From positions 310,001 through 374,000 of the forward strand of contig BDIU01000099.1 of assembly GCA_002118135.1 (NCBI GenBank): DNA of 64,000 bases. The letters are read 5' to 3'. The notes under the pieces are model-generated. The model was not told the DNA's origin and made no database searches. It worked only from the letters and a program-made list of their open reading frames with translations. Each line of letters begins with the position of its first letter. Within the stretch, counting starts at the first letter, position 1. This stretch comes from Trebouxia sp. TZW2008 (lineage: Eukaryota; Chlorophyta; Trebouxiophyceae; Trebouxiales; Trebouxiaceae). The position numbers were made by a program, and so were the translations under genes. Positions 1 through 12,493 of this stretch are shown here, one piece after another.

Positions 1-498
1 GAAACTGAAAGGTAGGCATTGTACTTTCTGTCAGTTGCTCTTCAGGATATGGAACCAAAAGTAGTTTATTGAACTTCTTGGCTTGCACACACAAGTGTGC
101 GTGTTTGTCTAGCAAGCAAAAGTAGCTAATCAGCATTACTGGTTCATTGTTTTGCACTTGGGTGTGATGTCTGCATCAGAAGGGCTGTTGACTCATTCTC
201 TGACAGAGTTGACTTGTTTGCAGAAAACAATGCATCTGTAAATTGTTTGCATGCCTGCCTGCACTGCATCTGCACTGTCAGTAGCTGCTTGTTCAAACGT
301 CCACAACCAAACAGCTGTTCACATATACACCCAATCACTTGTCAGCTGTGAACCAAGGCACCGATCTGCGTCAATTGTAGTTTTGCATACCTCTCTCTTG
401 TATTCTGCAGGCCCTCTTGTACGAGCAGTGTACAGTTTAGCGCTGATCACAAGCAGTGTCAACTTCAACAATGGATACATTGGGTTTGTATAATGCAG
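1..498 (+). other. Left-edge intronic sequence of the WD40 gene
   Basis: No convincing exon is visible here. It is probably the intron before the first exon that I can place (499). Positions about 405-445 hold a decayed copy of that exon's 5' edge, with its own CAG acceptor. The N-terminal WD repeats of the gene must lie to the left of the window. Confidence 0.5.
405..445 (+). repeat. Decayed upstream copy of the 5' edge of exon 499-642
   Basis: The sequence after the CAG at 408-410 resembles the real exon start after the CAG at 496-498 (pyrimidine-rich start, then AGCAGTGT and a GTT-AGCG segment). The copy carries substitutions and an in-frame stop, so it is not a usable exon. Confidence 0.6.
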
Positions 499-3400
499 GC
501 CCCCCTTCATAAGCAGTGTGAAGTTCAGCGTCGGAGGGGACCAGGTGTTTGCGTCATACAGTGGCGACAACATCTACAGCTTCCTCAGTACAGACCATGC
601 AAGGGCATCTGAAGCCTACTGTGAAGCGCAAGGCGTGTCAAGGTTTCAACCAATCCCCTGTGATCACTGTCTGGGTCTCCGTGGTGCATTGCATACAGCA
701 TATACAACATGTGGTTCTTCACATGTTGAGAGTTGCTTTGTACATATCAGCATGGTCTGCACCGATCTGAAGCCTACTGTGAAGCGCAAGGCCTGTCAAG
801 GTTTCAACATGTCCCCGATTACCATTGCCTGAGTCTGCATGGCGCATTGAATACCCTGTATACAATATGTGGTTCTGCATAGTGTGAGAGAGTTGCTTTC
901 TGCATACAAGCATGTACATGCTTTCCAACCTGAAGCGTGCTGTGAAACGTAAGGCTTGTCAAGGTGTCAACAAGTCATCTGTGATCACTGTCATGCTTTG
1001 CATGTCATTATGCGTACTGTATTCACCACAGATGCTTCTTTGTAATTTGCGAGTCGCTCTGTTCATAGCAGCATGCACGTGCTGTCTTTGTTAAGCCTTG
1101 CGTCACCTTGTTGCCAAATGCACAGAAGTAATGTGCACATCAATTACATATCATTAAAGGAGATCTCCTTTCTGATGTAGGCCAAGCTCTGCCTTTGAGA
1201 TGTGCTCTGCCAGCCGCCACGCAATTCTCAGAATGACACAGTGCTGAAACAAAAATCATTTTCTTGTGCAGGCCGAGCTCTGCCTTTGGGACACGTTCTG
1301 CCAGCCGCCATGCAATCCTCAACATTTCTGCAGATGCACTCGGCAATGGGCGTGCGCAGGAGCAAGCAGCCTTTCAGAACTCTCCAAATCATACGCAGAA
1401 CCGGGGCAATGGCTTGCACACAGGTACCGTTCAGTGCAAAGGTGTCACGCACACCGAAGTGCAGATGTCAGGTCTGCCTGTGCCATGCTTGATATGCACA
1501 ACATGAGGCGTGAGCTCTTATGCTTTGCTGCTAGCCATCAGCAGCCTCAAACGTGATTGACTTGCATTCACATGTGTTTTGTGCCAGAAGCCTCAAATAT
1601 GTGTCGGTGGTGAATGCTTGAGGAAAGACCAACTGCGCTTGAACAGTAGCAGGATGTTGGCGTCAACTTTTTGACTCATAAGACTTGACAATGCTGAGCA
1701 GTGGCGATGAGCTCCCTGATACACACAAGCTTGCAAAATCTGTGCACTGAATGCAGCTGGGACTGTCGCAAATGATGCTCCCGCCAGCCATCCCAGCAGT
1801 GGTGGGCTCTCAACAGCAGCAGCTGCAGCTGTGGCACGCATCCGTGCCCATCGCGCTGCTACTCGTGCGCCTGGCTCAACAACAGAGGCTGCAACCCAAA
1901 CAGCTGCAGATTGGAACCCTTTGATGCACCAGCTACCACTACTTCCAGGGAGTAGCACAGAGCACAATGCCAACCCGCAGCAGCCGGCGCAATCTTCTGA
2001 ACTTTTCTCAGCCAGTGCTGCAGTCTACCAGTCACAGCACAACTCTGATTTGCACAGCAACGCATTGGGCGATGCTTCTGGTTGTCCAGTGCCTACAGCA
2101 GATGAAGTGTCAAGGGGAGGGTTGGCAGCAGACAGGCTAGCAGCAGCGCCAAGACCACCTCTGCCTTTCCATCCCATCCGCCGCTCTGCCAGGCTGCACA
2201 AGTCTGCAGGTTAGACTTTGGGCCCCCCTTCCCAACACCTTCTTCCCCCTCTTGCCCCAATACTCCCCTGCTTTGATGGAACACCTTTGTTCCTGTGGGC
2301 AGCGTACATACTTGCTGACTGGTCCCCTTCAGTCACAGTGCCTCATACATTGCGCAGGCAATGCAGCTAGTGAACTCTTGACCCCGCACAGCCACGTTCA
2401 TAGAAGCTTCTACCCAACAACATTGTTCAATGCAGGCAATTCAGCTGATGAGTTGCCACAGCAAGTTACTGCCCATGACGCTTCAACTGCTGGTGCCTGT
2501 GCTCAAGGTGCTGCGGCTTCAAAAAGTCCAGAGGCGACTGAGAATGCAGGTCCATGCACCAGGTAGGCTTAGTCACCGTGCACATCCATATGCTGTGGCG
2601 GTGCCATCGAGTTCTTGATATGGCAGCTAGGTGCTTGTATGTGCTTGTGTGCTTAAGACAGAGTCTGCCACATCAGTATATTGCTTGAGAATTCATCCTG
2701 TATGCGCTGTAGCTAGCGTGTACCAGGTTTCAGCCTATTCGCAATTTGCCGAATATCTGGATGGACTGCTGAGCTTTCACCCAACAAATGTCTGGGTGCA
2801 TATTGTCAGCATGACATGGTGACTGTTCTCTTGATTGTGAAAGATCACAAGGCGTGCCAGAAAAACCCATGACTTCAGACCAGGCTTGCCTCAGCTCTCC
2901 TCCCGTTTCCGCAATCCTTCATTACAGTACAGCCTGCTTAGTCTTGTCTGCATTTTCAAATCAAGCTACTTCCTCATCACAACGCCGGCATGAGTGCAAA
3001 ATTATTGCATGTGTTTTGCAGGCACTCCTGCAAGCGCAAGCTTGCACAGATGTCTGGCACTGCGCCTGCTGCGGCTGAGAAGCACCTGCCTTCAACACAC
3101 CAGCGGCAGACCCACATGGCCTCTTTAAGTCATGCTCAAGCAGCCTCAGCAGCAACGCCCTTGCAGTCAGCGGCAGCAGTCACCCACTCAGCAGCTGTCC
3201 AAGTTGAGCAATCAGATGCTGGGCGCATCACTCATGCCTCAGGAGCAGTGCAGCAGACACAAGCAGATGCGCGACATGGTGGCAGCAGCAGTCTGCATGC
3301 TCAGCAGCATGGTGAAGGCTGTGTGGCGTCAAGCAGGAGAAGATTGGAGCAGCCCACTGCCAGCACTGGCACCTCTCGCCCTGTGCCATTGCTATTTGCA

Positions 3401-6400
3401 GGTCGATGTGCAATCTGTTGCATGTCTTGTCGCCACTTTTGGCTTCTGCCATCAGTCAGGCTGCATAGCAAGCTGAACGCAGCTGACTTTGCATTTGGCT
3501 ATTCTTGTGCTTTTCCCTGTGCTGCTGACGATTTTCAGCTTATGACAGCAATACTCCAGCATGCTGCAGTAAAAGCCTCAACACCTATTTTGGTCACAAT
3601 TGTCACTGATGTCATGCTCTGTTGCCTCAACCACTCCTGTTGATGACACCTTGTTACGACCTACTAAGACCTGAGCCTGTGCATAAACGCATCTTCCCAA
3701 AGCGCTTCCAGTAGCGCATCAGCATCCTGAGATGTCGCATAGCTCTCATGTATCCTGCTAGTGTCTGCTAATGCAGTGCTACATCATGCTCCACACAGTT
3801 ATTGTATTGCTCTGCAGGTGCCCCAATGCCCTTATTGCAGGCAAGAGACAGTCTGCCCGCCGGCCCTCCTGACTTCCTAAGGCTGCAATACAGCACCAAC
3901 CCCCCCAGCAGTGCTGAGACGTCCCGGGAGAACACTCCGGACATAGTGACGGAAGCTGCACAGACACTCGCTCAGCCTGCACAGGTAAGCCCTCTCTTGC
4001 TTTCAGCACATTTGCTATGCAGCTTTGTGCTGCGTCTTCATGTGGTCAGTGTTAGCTTCTCATGTCTACTCAATCTGACAGCGGCATTGTAGTACAAATC
4101 TGGTGTGGATTGTTTTGCTGGACTTGTTATACACTGAATGCAATCTGAGTTTGTTGCCTGTAGTACTGCCAGGGAGCAGAGAAGTCTTTCAGTGCATACT
4201 CTTTGATATTGCTTCAGTTCACAACCATGTAAAACCCTTGCCCTGCAGCGGCAACCGCAAGCAGAGCAAGCTGTCCCAGACTTGCCCAGGCCAAACAGAC
4301 TGACACGCCGCGCCCGCGCCTCACGACTTGCTCCTCTGCCTGCTAGCATCACAGGCCCTACCCTTCAGGCAGCTTCTAGCAACCTGCAACATCCTGATTC
4401 CCTGGGCGCAACCAGCAGGCAGGCAGCTTCTGCTAATTTGCCACCTTGGGACCCCCTAGATACAGTCAGCAGGAAAGCAGCTTCTGCTCGTATGCTGCCA
4501 TCAGAGCCCTCAGATGTCATCAGCAGACAGGCAGCGTCTGCCAAAACTCTGCGGCAGTCTGACCCTGTAGATACAGCCAGCAGGCAAGCAGCTTCTGCCA
4601 ATGCGCTGCAGTCTCATCCAGTGGACACAGCCAGCAGGCAGGCAGCTTCTGGCAATGCGCTGCAGTCTCATCCCGCGGACACAGCCAGCAGGCAGGCAGC
4701 TTCTGCCAATCTGATGCAGCCAAATCCGCTGGACTCAGCCAGCAGGCAGGCAGGCCCCTCTGACTTACTTAGTAGGCAGTCCAGTGACAGGGCTGGCCAG
4801 GCACAGGCTTTCAGTGATCCTGTGAATGGGGACCAGTCAGGTTCTGGCAATCTGCCGCAGTCACGTGCCTTAGACACCGCCAGCAAGCAGGCGGCCCCTG
4901 TCAACATGCTACAGTCAGACCCCTCTGAGATTCTGAGTAGGCAGTCCAGTGATGGGGCTGGCCAGTCACAGGCTTTCAGTGATCCTGTCAATGGGCCTGC
5001 AGTGAGCACCAGTGGCGAGGCTAGGCCGGATAGCTGCCATGCAATGTGCCATGGTGATTTGGAGCCTCCTGCACAACAGCCTAGAGAAGGGACACCTGTC
5101 AGCAGTAATCGCCAACCATATAGGGTGAGGATTGTTCCAACCACTTGATCTTGTCATCTGTATCACTTCATGGGCACAAAATGTCCTATGTGTTTTCGAT
5201 TGACTGTGCGCAGAGCTTGTTTGTAATCTCGCTGCATGCTCAGCATGATCAACAATTGTGGCTCATCTGTGGGCAAGGGATGCAGCTTGCACACACCTGC
5301 AACCTTGAGATAAACTGAGGCAAATTTGATGTGAGTGCAAATTGTCAACAAATATCATCACAGCCTCTGCTTGTGTGACATTGTGTCTGAGACCATGCTC
5401 ACGTCAAACACATGGCTCATCTGCTGCATTCGTCAACTCTACCAGACAACAGCATAGGACTGTCTGTGATGTGTGAATCTGTAGCCTTGATGGTGGGTGC
5501 AGGCAAGGGCCAGGGGCAGGGCCAGTGTGGAGGCTTCCACCGCCCCCAAGGCGCCAACATGGCATGCCAGCAGCAGCAGCTTGCCGGCCACTGCTGATCC
5601 CAGCGGTGGCAGCGGCAGCCCCAGAGGCAGCCGTACTGTTGGTAGACAAATGGCCACCTCTGACATCAGGCAACCACAGCCAGAAGCAGACCCTGGAGCA
5701 GCCTGCCCTGCTGATGATGAAGTGCTAAGTCCCCCTCAGGAGCAATGGGTTGCATTCACTTCTGCTGAGGCGTTTCAAGAAGCAGAAGAGGTTGCAGCTA
5801 GGAATGCACGTGCTCTAGCAGAACCGCGCCGTGATGGGTTGCTTGTGCCTAATTACAATTTACCTCGCTTAGCATGGCACAGGATGCCTCAAAGCCGTGA
5901 ATGGGCAGAAAGCTCGCCTGGCCAAAATGCCGCTCTGCGAGCGGCCCAGCAAGGGCAAACTGCTTTGCAATCTGCCCAGCGACGCCACACAGCAGTCAAC
6001 CCGTCAGCTGATGCAACCTCAAGAGGGCAGGCTGAGCAAGGCACCAGGCAGCATTCAACAGCAGATCAGCAGCAACACTCAGCTGACAGGCCTGCCTTGC
6101 AAGCTTCCAGACAGGCTGATGATGCTTGTGCAAGTGCTGCGTCTGCAGAGCCTGATCAAGCAGCTGCAAATGGCCCCGCTAGGGCTATTGGCAGCAGCCC
6201 TGAAGCAGATGCAAATGGCCCCGCCAGGGCTGTTGGCAGCAGCTCTAGAGCGAATGCAAGCGGCCCCTTGAGGGTTGTTGGCAGCAGCCCTGAGGCAGAT
6301 GCAAACTGCCACTTAAGGGCTATTGGCAGCAGCCCTGAGGCAGATACATATGGCCCCAGCAGAGCTGTTGCCAGCAGCCCTGAGCGAAGCTCAATGCCAG

Positions 6401-7959
6401 GACCAAGCCACAGCATAGGAGCACCTGGGACAGATCACAGCAGAGATGGCCAACTGAGACAGTTCCATGATGAAGAAGCTCAGCTGGCTGGCGTGGTTGA
6501 CAGCATCATGGGAGCTCTGGTCCAGGTGAAGGCCCTTCCATGTGACTTACAGCTTAGGCAGTAAGCTTGTTGAACAGGCTCACAGGCAGATGTTTTATGA
6601 CAATCACCAACATGCAGTGGGTAGACTTGACCATCTTTGACAGCATTGCATCAGCTTTGGGACTGTTTGTGCATGTGACAAGGCTATAACAGTGCACTGT
6701 ATGTACATGTCCAGCTGGCTTCTTGCTCTCACTTGAGGCACGAGTCATTTTGTCGGAGTGAGTTCATTTGTCAATGTCTTACTGTGCAGGACTCTGATGA
6801 TGAAGCTGATGGCGAAGTTGTTGAGGAGCGAGGCATATTTCACCGCTGCTACAAAGGCCACTGCAACTTGAGCCAAACCAGAGAGGTAAGCTTCAGATTT
6901 GTATCAACAGGCTGATGCACTGGGGAACGATTTAAAACAGAAAGACAAGACAAAACATGCATGCCAGTAGATGTCATAGACAAAGACAGTGCCAGAAGAA
7001 GCCGTTCAGGACAGCATACCAAATTTCTAACGCTTGGATTGTAGATTTTGTTTGATGCTCGGCCTTCATTTTGCATGAATGTACACTTTGTGCTTCATGT
7101 CGCACCATGTGTCAGGTCCAAGCTGTCATGTCCTGCACCTAGCGGTATACACTGGAAATCTGCTGTCCCCTGTACCAACTGTATAAGGTATCCTTCTTGT
7201 GGTGTGAGCACCTGTGACAAACCAATGCACACCCTTTCTTTTGTCCCTAGCAGGTGTGCCTAATGGGCAGCAGAGACGAGTTTGTTGTGTCTGGTTCTGA
7301 TGACGGCAGAATCTTCATTTGGGATCAGCACACAACACGGCTTGTCAACATGCTGACTTCCAATGACCATAACATTCAGTGTGTGGCACCGCACCCGTCA
7401 ATGCCTGTGCTGGCTTCTGCTGGCTCAGAGCCTGTTGTCAAGCTGTGGTCGCCACAGGTGAGCAGCATTTTGCCTTTATCTCAGATGCCGTCATGCAGTG
7501 CTGCCCCAATTAGACTTGGGACTGATCTACTCTTGAGGGCCAGATCTTGCATACATGCAATTTGCATCTTTGTGTAAAGACAGATGTTCTCAGTCTGTGA
7601 TGTTGAGGCAAGGGTCGTGGTTTTGTACAAAAGTTGTCTAGTAGTACCGAGAGCATTATGCAGCAGCTACATGGTGACACACAAGTGAGGTAATGGAAGT
7701 CTGCCAAGCACTGTGAGTTGTGGGCTCAAGCTTGAGCTTGTTCTTGCAGGCTGAGACCCCGTGTTGCCTCGAGAGGGCAGAAGCCATCATGTCACACAAT
7801 GCACAGGAGCTGGCAGAAGGGGACAGGAGGAGCAACCCTGCAGGTCCTCAGCCGCTTTGGCTCAACATGCTGGGAACTGCTGTGAGTGCTGAGCTCAGAG
7901 CTCCTGGCGAAGCAGCGCCTGCTAGAAACACAAATCCTGTACGATGTACCATAATGTAG
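499..7959 (+). CDS. DCAF6/WDTC1-like WD40 protein with a giant low-complexity insert (5' end outside the window)
   Basis: Eleven phase-consistent exons: 499-642, 1272-1423, 1757-2209, 2436-2562, 3022-3401, 3818-3984, 4249-5124, 5503-6525, 6790-6885, 7254-7457, 7750-7959 (stop). Exon 1 encodes a WD blade (SVKFS...FASYSGDNIYSF). Exons 9-10 encode the typical DCAF6/DCAF8/WDTC1 end of the propeller: a YKGHCN motif, SGSDDGRIFIWD, then HPSMPVLASAGSEPVVKLWSP. Family members act as substrate receptors of CUL4-DDB1 ubiquitin ligases, usually in the nucleus; that role is inferred here. Between the two WD parts lie about 1,060 residues rich in Ala, Ser, Gln and Pro, with two internal repeat arrays and basic patches. 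Family members such as DCAF6 also carry a disordered insert at this place, but I know of none this long. No TPR region is seen in the visible part. Confidence 0.88.
609..1000 (+). repeat. Three tandem copies (about 160 bp) of an exon end plus donor region
   Basis: The stretch CTGAAGC...GTGAA(G/A)CG(C/T)AAGGC(G/C/T)TGTCAAGGT recurs at about 609, 767 and 930. The first copy is the end of the WD exon (499-642); the other two lie in the following intron with their GT donors kept. All three contain a readable LKxxVKRKACQGxN peptide in another frame, which makes short shadow open frames. Confidence 0.8.
1178..1242 (+). repeat. Decayed copy of exon 1272-1423 (first third)
   Basis: After a TAG acceptor, GCCAAGCTCTGCCTTTGAGA matches the real exon start GCCGAGCTCTGCCTTTGGGA, and the match continues through CTGCCAGCCGCCA(C/T)GCAAT. 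A TGA replaces TGG early on, so the copy is non-functional as an exon. Confidence 0.75.
4390..5000 (+). repeat. In-frame 57-bp (19-residue) coding repeats
   Basis: The WD gene's large exon carries about nine imperfect units with the core SRQAASAN followed by a Leu-Gln-Ser/Pro-Asp segment. The later units diverge to SRQSSDxAGQxQAFSDPVNG. The reading frame is kept throughout, which is typical of an expanding disordered linker. Confidence 0.85.
6166..6385 (+). repeat. In-frame 45-bp (15-residue) coding repeats
   Basis: About five units of the type ANGPARAVGSSPEAD sit near the C-terminal end of the disordered insert, just before the last WD repeats resume. Divergence between units is modest, so the expansion appears fairly recent. 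Confidence 0.85.
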
Positions 7960-8825
7960 CACACTTAGCTATAGATGCAGCACCTTCCAAACATGCTGAT
8001 GCATCATCAGATGTCAATATTTGTACTTTGCAGCTTGAAGGGTCACGCTGCAAGTTCTCAAGATCTGCTGCCTATAGACTTGCGTTGTCTCACAGCGCAC
8101 TGAAAGCGCTGTCATGAAGTATCGGAGATGCATCCAAAGATGCTGTCAAGTTCATGATTAGTGAAACTGTGTCAGAATTTGATTGCTTCGAAATCAGTTG
8201 GCATCAAACGCGAGACAGCCTCCAAGCGCCTCACCTTGACGTGGTCCTTGTCAACTTACACACCACCGTCGCAGCAAATCACTGCAATATGAATTGCAGC
8301 AGGTGTCGCTCCATGTCGATTCAATGATGGACAACACCTGATCCAGGATGATGCGGTAAATGTGCTGCACTGGTGACAAGGAGGTTTTTGATTGTGCAGC
8401 CGCCTATCCGATCTCGTGACTGTGTTACTGATGTTTGCAGACAGATTGTGACGTCGGCAAAATCAGTGTCAGCAGTCGAAGTTCGAGTTGAACATCTCAT
8501 GCAATGTATCTCATGCCTCAGTCCACGCACTGAACCAGGTCGGAGATGAAACGGCGTTGACGAGTCCGAGTTTTGAATACTCAAAAGCTTGACCGCAGAC
8601 AATCACTTTTAAGCATACATCGCTTTGTGCAACTTGAGGGACTGCTGCTTATTGGTACACCTCCCTCCAAATAGCTTGTTGGTCGACCCGGCCATGGCAA
8701 ATCTATATGCTGTGCGCTGCGGTCGGCTACGGCTGTGTCAAAGCATGACCGGCGCTGCAGTACAATGCCTGCGAGCGCAGTTTGTAGCGTAGCTGTCACG
8801 TGAAGAACCGGTGCTCTTCGTAAGA
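7960..8825. other. Intergenic region between two plus-strand genes
   Basis: About 870 bp holding the 3' UTR of the WD40 gene and the promoter and 5' UTR of the SUMO-like fusion gene. I see no convincing exon, RNA gene or repeat. The open frames on the minus strand (8321-8602, 8581-8841) show no recognisable domain. Confidence 0.6.
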
Positions 8826-11800
8826 ATGGACAGCGGCACATTTCAATGCGTGCCTAGGGTCGAGGTCACTGACTTAAAGTCGCAGTCACACCCAACTGAA
8901 AACTGGGAGTTGGCTAGCGAAAAGCTCACTCTCTCCATGTGTCGATACAACGTCTGCGTATTAAAACTGCCCGAAGAGTCAGTCGACAGTCTTGATGAAT
9001 GCTTCCTGGGCTTGGAGGGTCTACTGCAGCTTTCAAAGCCTGGTCTGGATGTCAGGGATTATACTGCACTGAAGGCCACAGATGATGAGGAGCCAGGTCT
9101 GGTCACGCTGCCAGGAAGACACAGCTTCAACTACAAGCTTGGCTCAAGCAGATGCAACATTCTTGAAGAGCAACAGTTCACACAGTTGCAGCATGTGAGT
9201 CACCCCGCTGCTAGCATATATTGATCATGTGCAGAAAGGAGACTGATTGTGGATCATATAGCGGGATCTCACTTGCCAACTTTGTGTAGGTATACAGTTC
9301 TCTGGACAGCATAGCACGGCTTGCATTGGCAGCAATCTGCCGATCTTGTCACGTACGGCTGCGTTCAGACACATTTGCTGGCATTCTTGATGACTCCCCA
9401 ATGCCGCGGGGCGTCCTATCTTCATCTACACTCCATGCAATGCAGCACATCAACAACTTCCTCATGAGAGACCAGCTTGGTGACAAATGGACCATGTCCA
9501 TTTCTGAGGAAGGGATCAGAAGCAAAGGCTTTGTGACTGTCATAGCTGCCAAGGATACCAGGCAGAACGGCGTCCCTCATGTGTGCAAGATGCAGGTCAG
9601 CATGCATGCTTGTTGCTGACAGAAGCTCTGCAGCAGCTTCTGCTATGTCATACAGTCAGCTTCTGCTACGTCATACAGTATGCACTTCAGGAAGGCCATC
9701 AGTGCATGCTAATTTCTGCCATCGTTCAGCCGCACTCCATTGCATTAGGGTCACTGATCTTGGGCATTGAGTTACCAAAATGATATCCGCAGCTCTTGTC
9801 TGTTTTTTTAAGAATTTGGCTCTCACATGAAGCCAGAAGATGATGGTGTCACAGATGCAAAGTATCCTAAGCTTTGGAAAACAGACTTTGTTTTCCATCG
9901 TTCAGGTCAAGGATGCCCTGGGCGCATGGACAGATGTCCATTTGGCGTCAAATGAAGTTGCTGTCATATTTGGGCAGACTGCAACACAAGCAAGCGCAGG
10001 ACTTTTCAGACCAGCTACATACAGAGTGGTGAGATTTCCTGCAGTTTGCCGCCTGCGTTGCGCTGCCACTCTGCATATTTGGATGTGCATTGGCGCATCA
10101 ATTTTGCACAAGACAAGCACTGACACAATCAGCACATAGATGCAAACCAGCCAGCAATGCTTGACTTGGCAAACTGCAATTTACACACTGTCAGAGTTGA
10201 CGAAAGACATAATTCAGTAAGACCTGATTGCACAGCAGTAGCAGGCATGTCCAATGCAAGGCCATAGCTGAACTAGGAGCATTTGAGCAGCACAATGTTA
10301 CAGGCTTGCTTGGGCAAATGCTACATCAAAGCATGCACACTCAAGTGTGAAACACTCGATTGGTCCATGGCAAGACAGTCGTTTGCTGAAGCACTGTCAG
10401 CAGCCATGCCTGCTTATCTATGTCAACTGTAAAACACTTAGCCTTAAACCTTGTGACAGACAGCAAAGTGTCATTGCGCTCTATATGCTGTATCTTTCTG
10501 AGAGAGTCTTTTTTGGGCACTGGAGATTGGATCAGGCTCAGGGCACCACCAGGTGACGTATGAAATACTCAATACCGCCAGCTTGCCCTGCTGTCAGACA
10601 GTGTATAATTCTGGCCAATGTATACACAATTGATTTGTTTACGCAGGTGGGCGAGCTGTATGCCTCATGCCATGGTAACAAGGCTCACGCAGGGCGCCAG
10701 TCTTTGGAATTCCACCTCAACGCACGCCCCTCGGCACTCATCAACTTCCATGACATCTTGGAAGAAGCAGGACACTTTGTGCCAGACAGGTATGCCTTGA
10801 TGCAAAAGGCAAAGCAACAGCTTTTGCCTGTTCAGAATTGCTGTGATGTGAGTGGTTTTTTTGTCAAACCAATCACCACAACGCTCAGAACAGGCCTGCC
10901 TGGCAAGACAGGATGGGACTTACAGACACATAGCACGTTTGCTAGAGCATGTAAACTATTAATTTTGCTAAGTTGATGACATCTTTGACTGCAGGTATAC
11001 CCAGCCAGTGTGCATGAAGGATCTGCTGCAGCGCTTTGACTCAATGCTGACACCACAGTCCACAAATAAGTCTGCTACCCCAAGATCGATACAGCTCGGC
11101 ACCATTGATGCGGCGGCAGTCAAGAAGTAAGCTCACGCATTCATCAAGCTTGCACTACTGCTTGATGCTGGGATGAACAGTGGTCATAGCATTGTCACTG
11201 TCATGTGAAACAATCGTTGCAACAAAACATGTTCAACAAGTTGCACTGCGCAAATGAGCACGGCGTGCTGACTGAAGGTTGTGAGTTTGATGCTAGCATT
11301 GCAGGCTTAAAAAGCAGCCTCTTTAGTTTGCAGTGAATGCTGCAACTGTCCAGTCAGTCTCACTCACAGTCTTAAAAGATGACACTTGGCAACCTCGGTT
11401 GTTTTGGCCTGCATGAAGTGGTCTCACATCTGTTAGCATTGCAGGCGTAAGAGGCAGCCCACTCCTGCTACTTCTCCAGTCACCCGTAGCGGCAGGGTGA
11501 GGCGCAGCACTGCAGGCCTGGTGGGTGATGCAGCTAAGAAGAAAACATCTGAGCAGGTGAACATGCTGCTTTGTGTAATGCATGAACATCCAAGCATCTG
11601 GTGCATGTTTTGCAGCTTGTTGCTAAGCCAATGATCACTTCATGCAGGACTGTAATCACCATGGGTACATGAGATGTCAAAGTTTGCAAGTTCGGTTTGC
11701 CTGTGCAAATGACTGATCGCTGTGCCGTAGTGCTTCATGCCAAGTATCTGCAGCTGCTTGCATGCAGACACGGCGCTGTTGCCTCTGATACGCACAATGT

Positions 11801-12493
11801 TCGAACAATTTCTGCATCAATTTTCTGCTTGCTGCCCTGGGCAGAAGCCTGTCCAGTGCAAATGAATCTGGTACTGAATGATGCAGTAGATGCGCTTGTT
11901 ATTTGCTTCAGTGCCTGATGATCAAAGCCATTTTGCTGTGCAGGAACACAAGGCAGGCGAGTTTGCAGCAATGGTGCAAGCAATGCGTGTGTATGTGACT
12001 ATAGATGGCAGCAGCGATTGCCCCACAGACTTTTTGCCTGTGGGGATCTGTCATTACCAGAGCATGAACACGGTCAGCTCTTTCTGCGCTTTTGCATGCT
12101 GCCCTGCAGCAGTGCATTACTGCTTCTTTGCGGCGTTTGAGCATACAGCATGAAGTGCAATACATTATGCGCTGTGAGTTTAGCTGCAGCATTGTGTATA
12201 AAGCTATGTTCTTGCTGCAGCAAGGCATTGAGCATACACACTCATGCAGCATTGTGTGTCAAAGTATGTTCTTGCCGCAGACATGGTTTAGAGCTCACCC
12301 AGCGGCACCCTGCTGCCGCATTTTTGAGAGCTACTGTGAGAGCATGGGAGCTGAGCTGTCACACGTCAGGTTTTTGAGAGCAGACGGGATGCGAGTGCAA
12401 GGGGGTGAGCTGCTGATGGATCTGAAGCTGAAGGGTGAAGAGACGCTTGTCATGTTGCCTTCGAATACTTTAAATGCTGAGTCCAGTGATTGA
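8826..12493 (+). CDS. Iron-ligand-less 2OG-oxygenase-like domain fused to a C-terminal SUMO-like domain
   Basis: Eight exons (8826-9194, 9290-9595, 9906-10028, 10647-10789, 10995-11126, 11445-11556, 11944-12039, 12281-12493) give 497 residues. I chose the ATG at 8826 over an upstream in-frame GTG. Residues about 124-300 follow the plant dioxygenase (DIOX/IPNS-like) layout: the stretch that should hold HxDxG reads ISEEG (194-198), then VKDALGAWTDV, and the usual distal HRV reads YRV (Tyr264). The 2OG-binding RxS is kept (Arg283, Ser285). All three Fe ligands therefore appear lost. A basic, Ser/Thr/Pro-rich linker follows. Residues about 409-488 form a SUMO/Rad60-SLD-like ubiquitin fold (FESYCESMGAELSHVRFL), but the protein ends ESSD with no mature di-Gly tail. 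Catalysis is therefore unlikely; a binding or SUMO-mimic role is inference. A decayed copy of the exon 11445 acceptor lies at 11291-11320. Confidence 0.78.
12170..12280 (+). repeat. Duplicated 3' splice-site segment (about 63 bp, two copies)
   Basis: GCAGCATTGTGT...ATGTTCTTGC(T/C)GCAG occurs twice in tandem directly upstream of the SUMO-encoding last exon, so that two similar acceptors (ending near 12222 and at 12280) are present. Only the second gives the correct frame for the SUMO-like domain. Confidence 0.75.

Noticed and set aside
8321..8841. Minus-strand open frames between the WD40 and SUMO-like genes
   Set aside because: No recognisable domain, no splice-consistent partners and no composition bias like that of the neighbouring exons.
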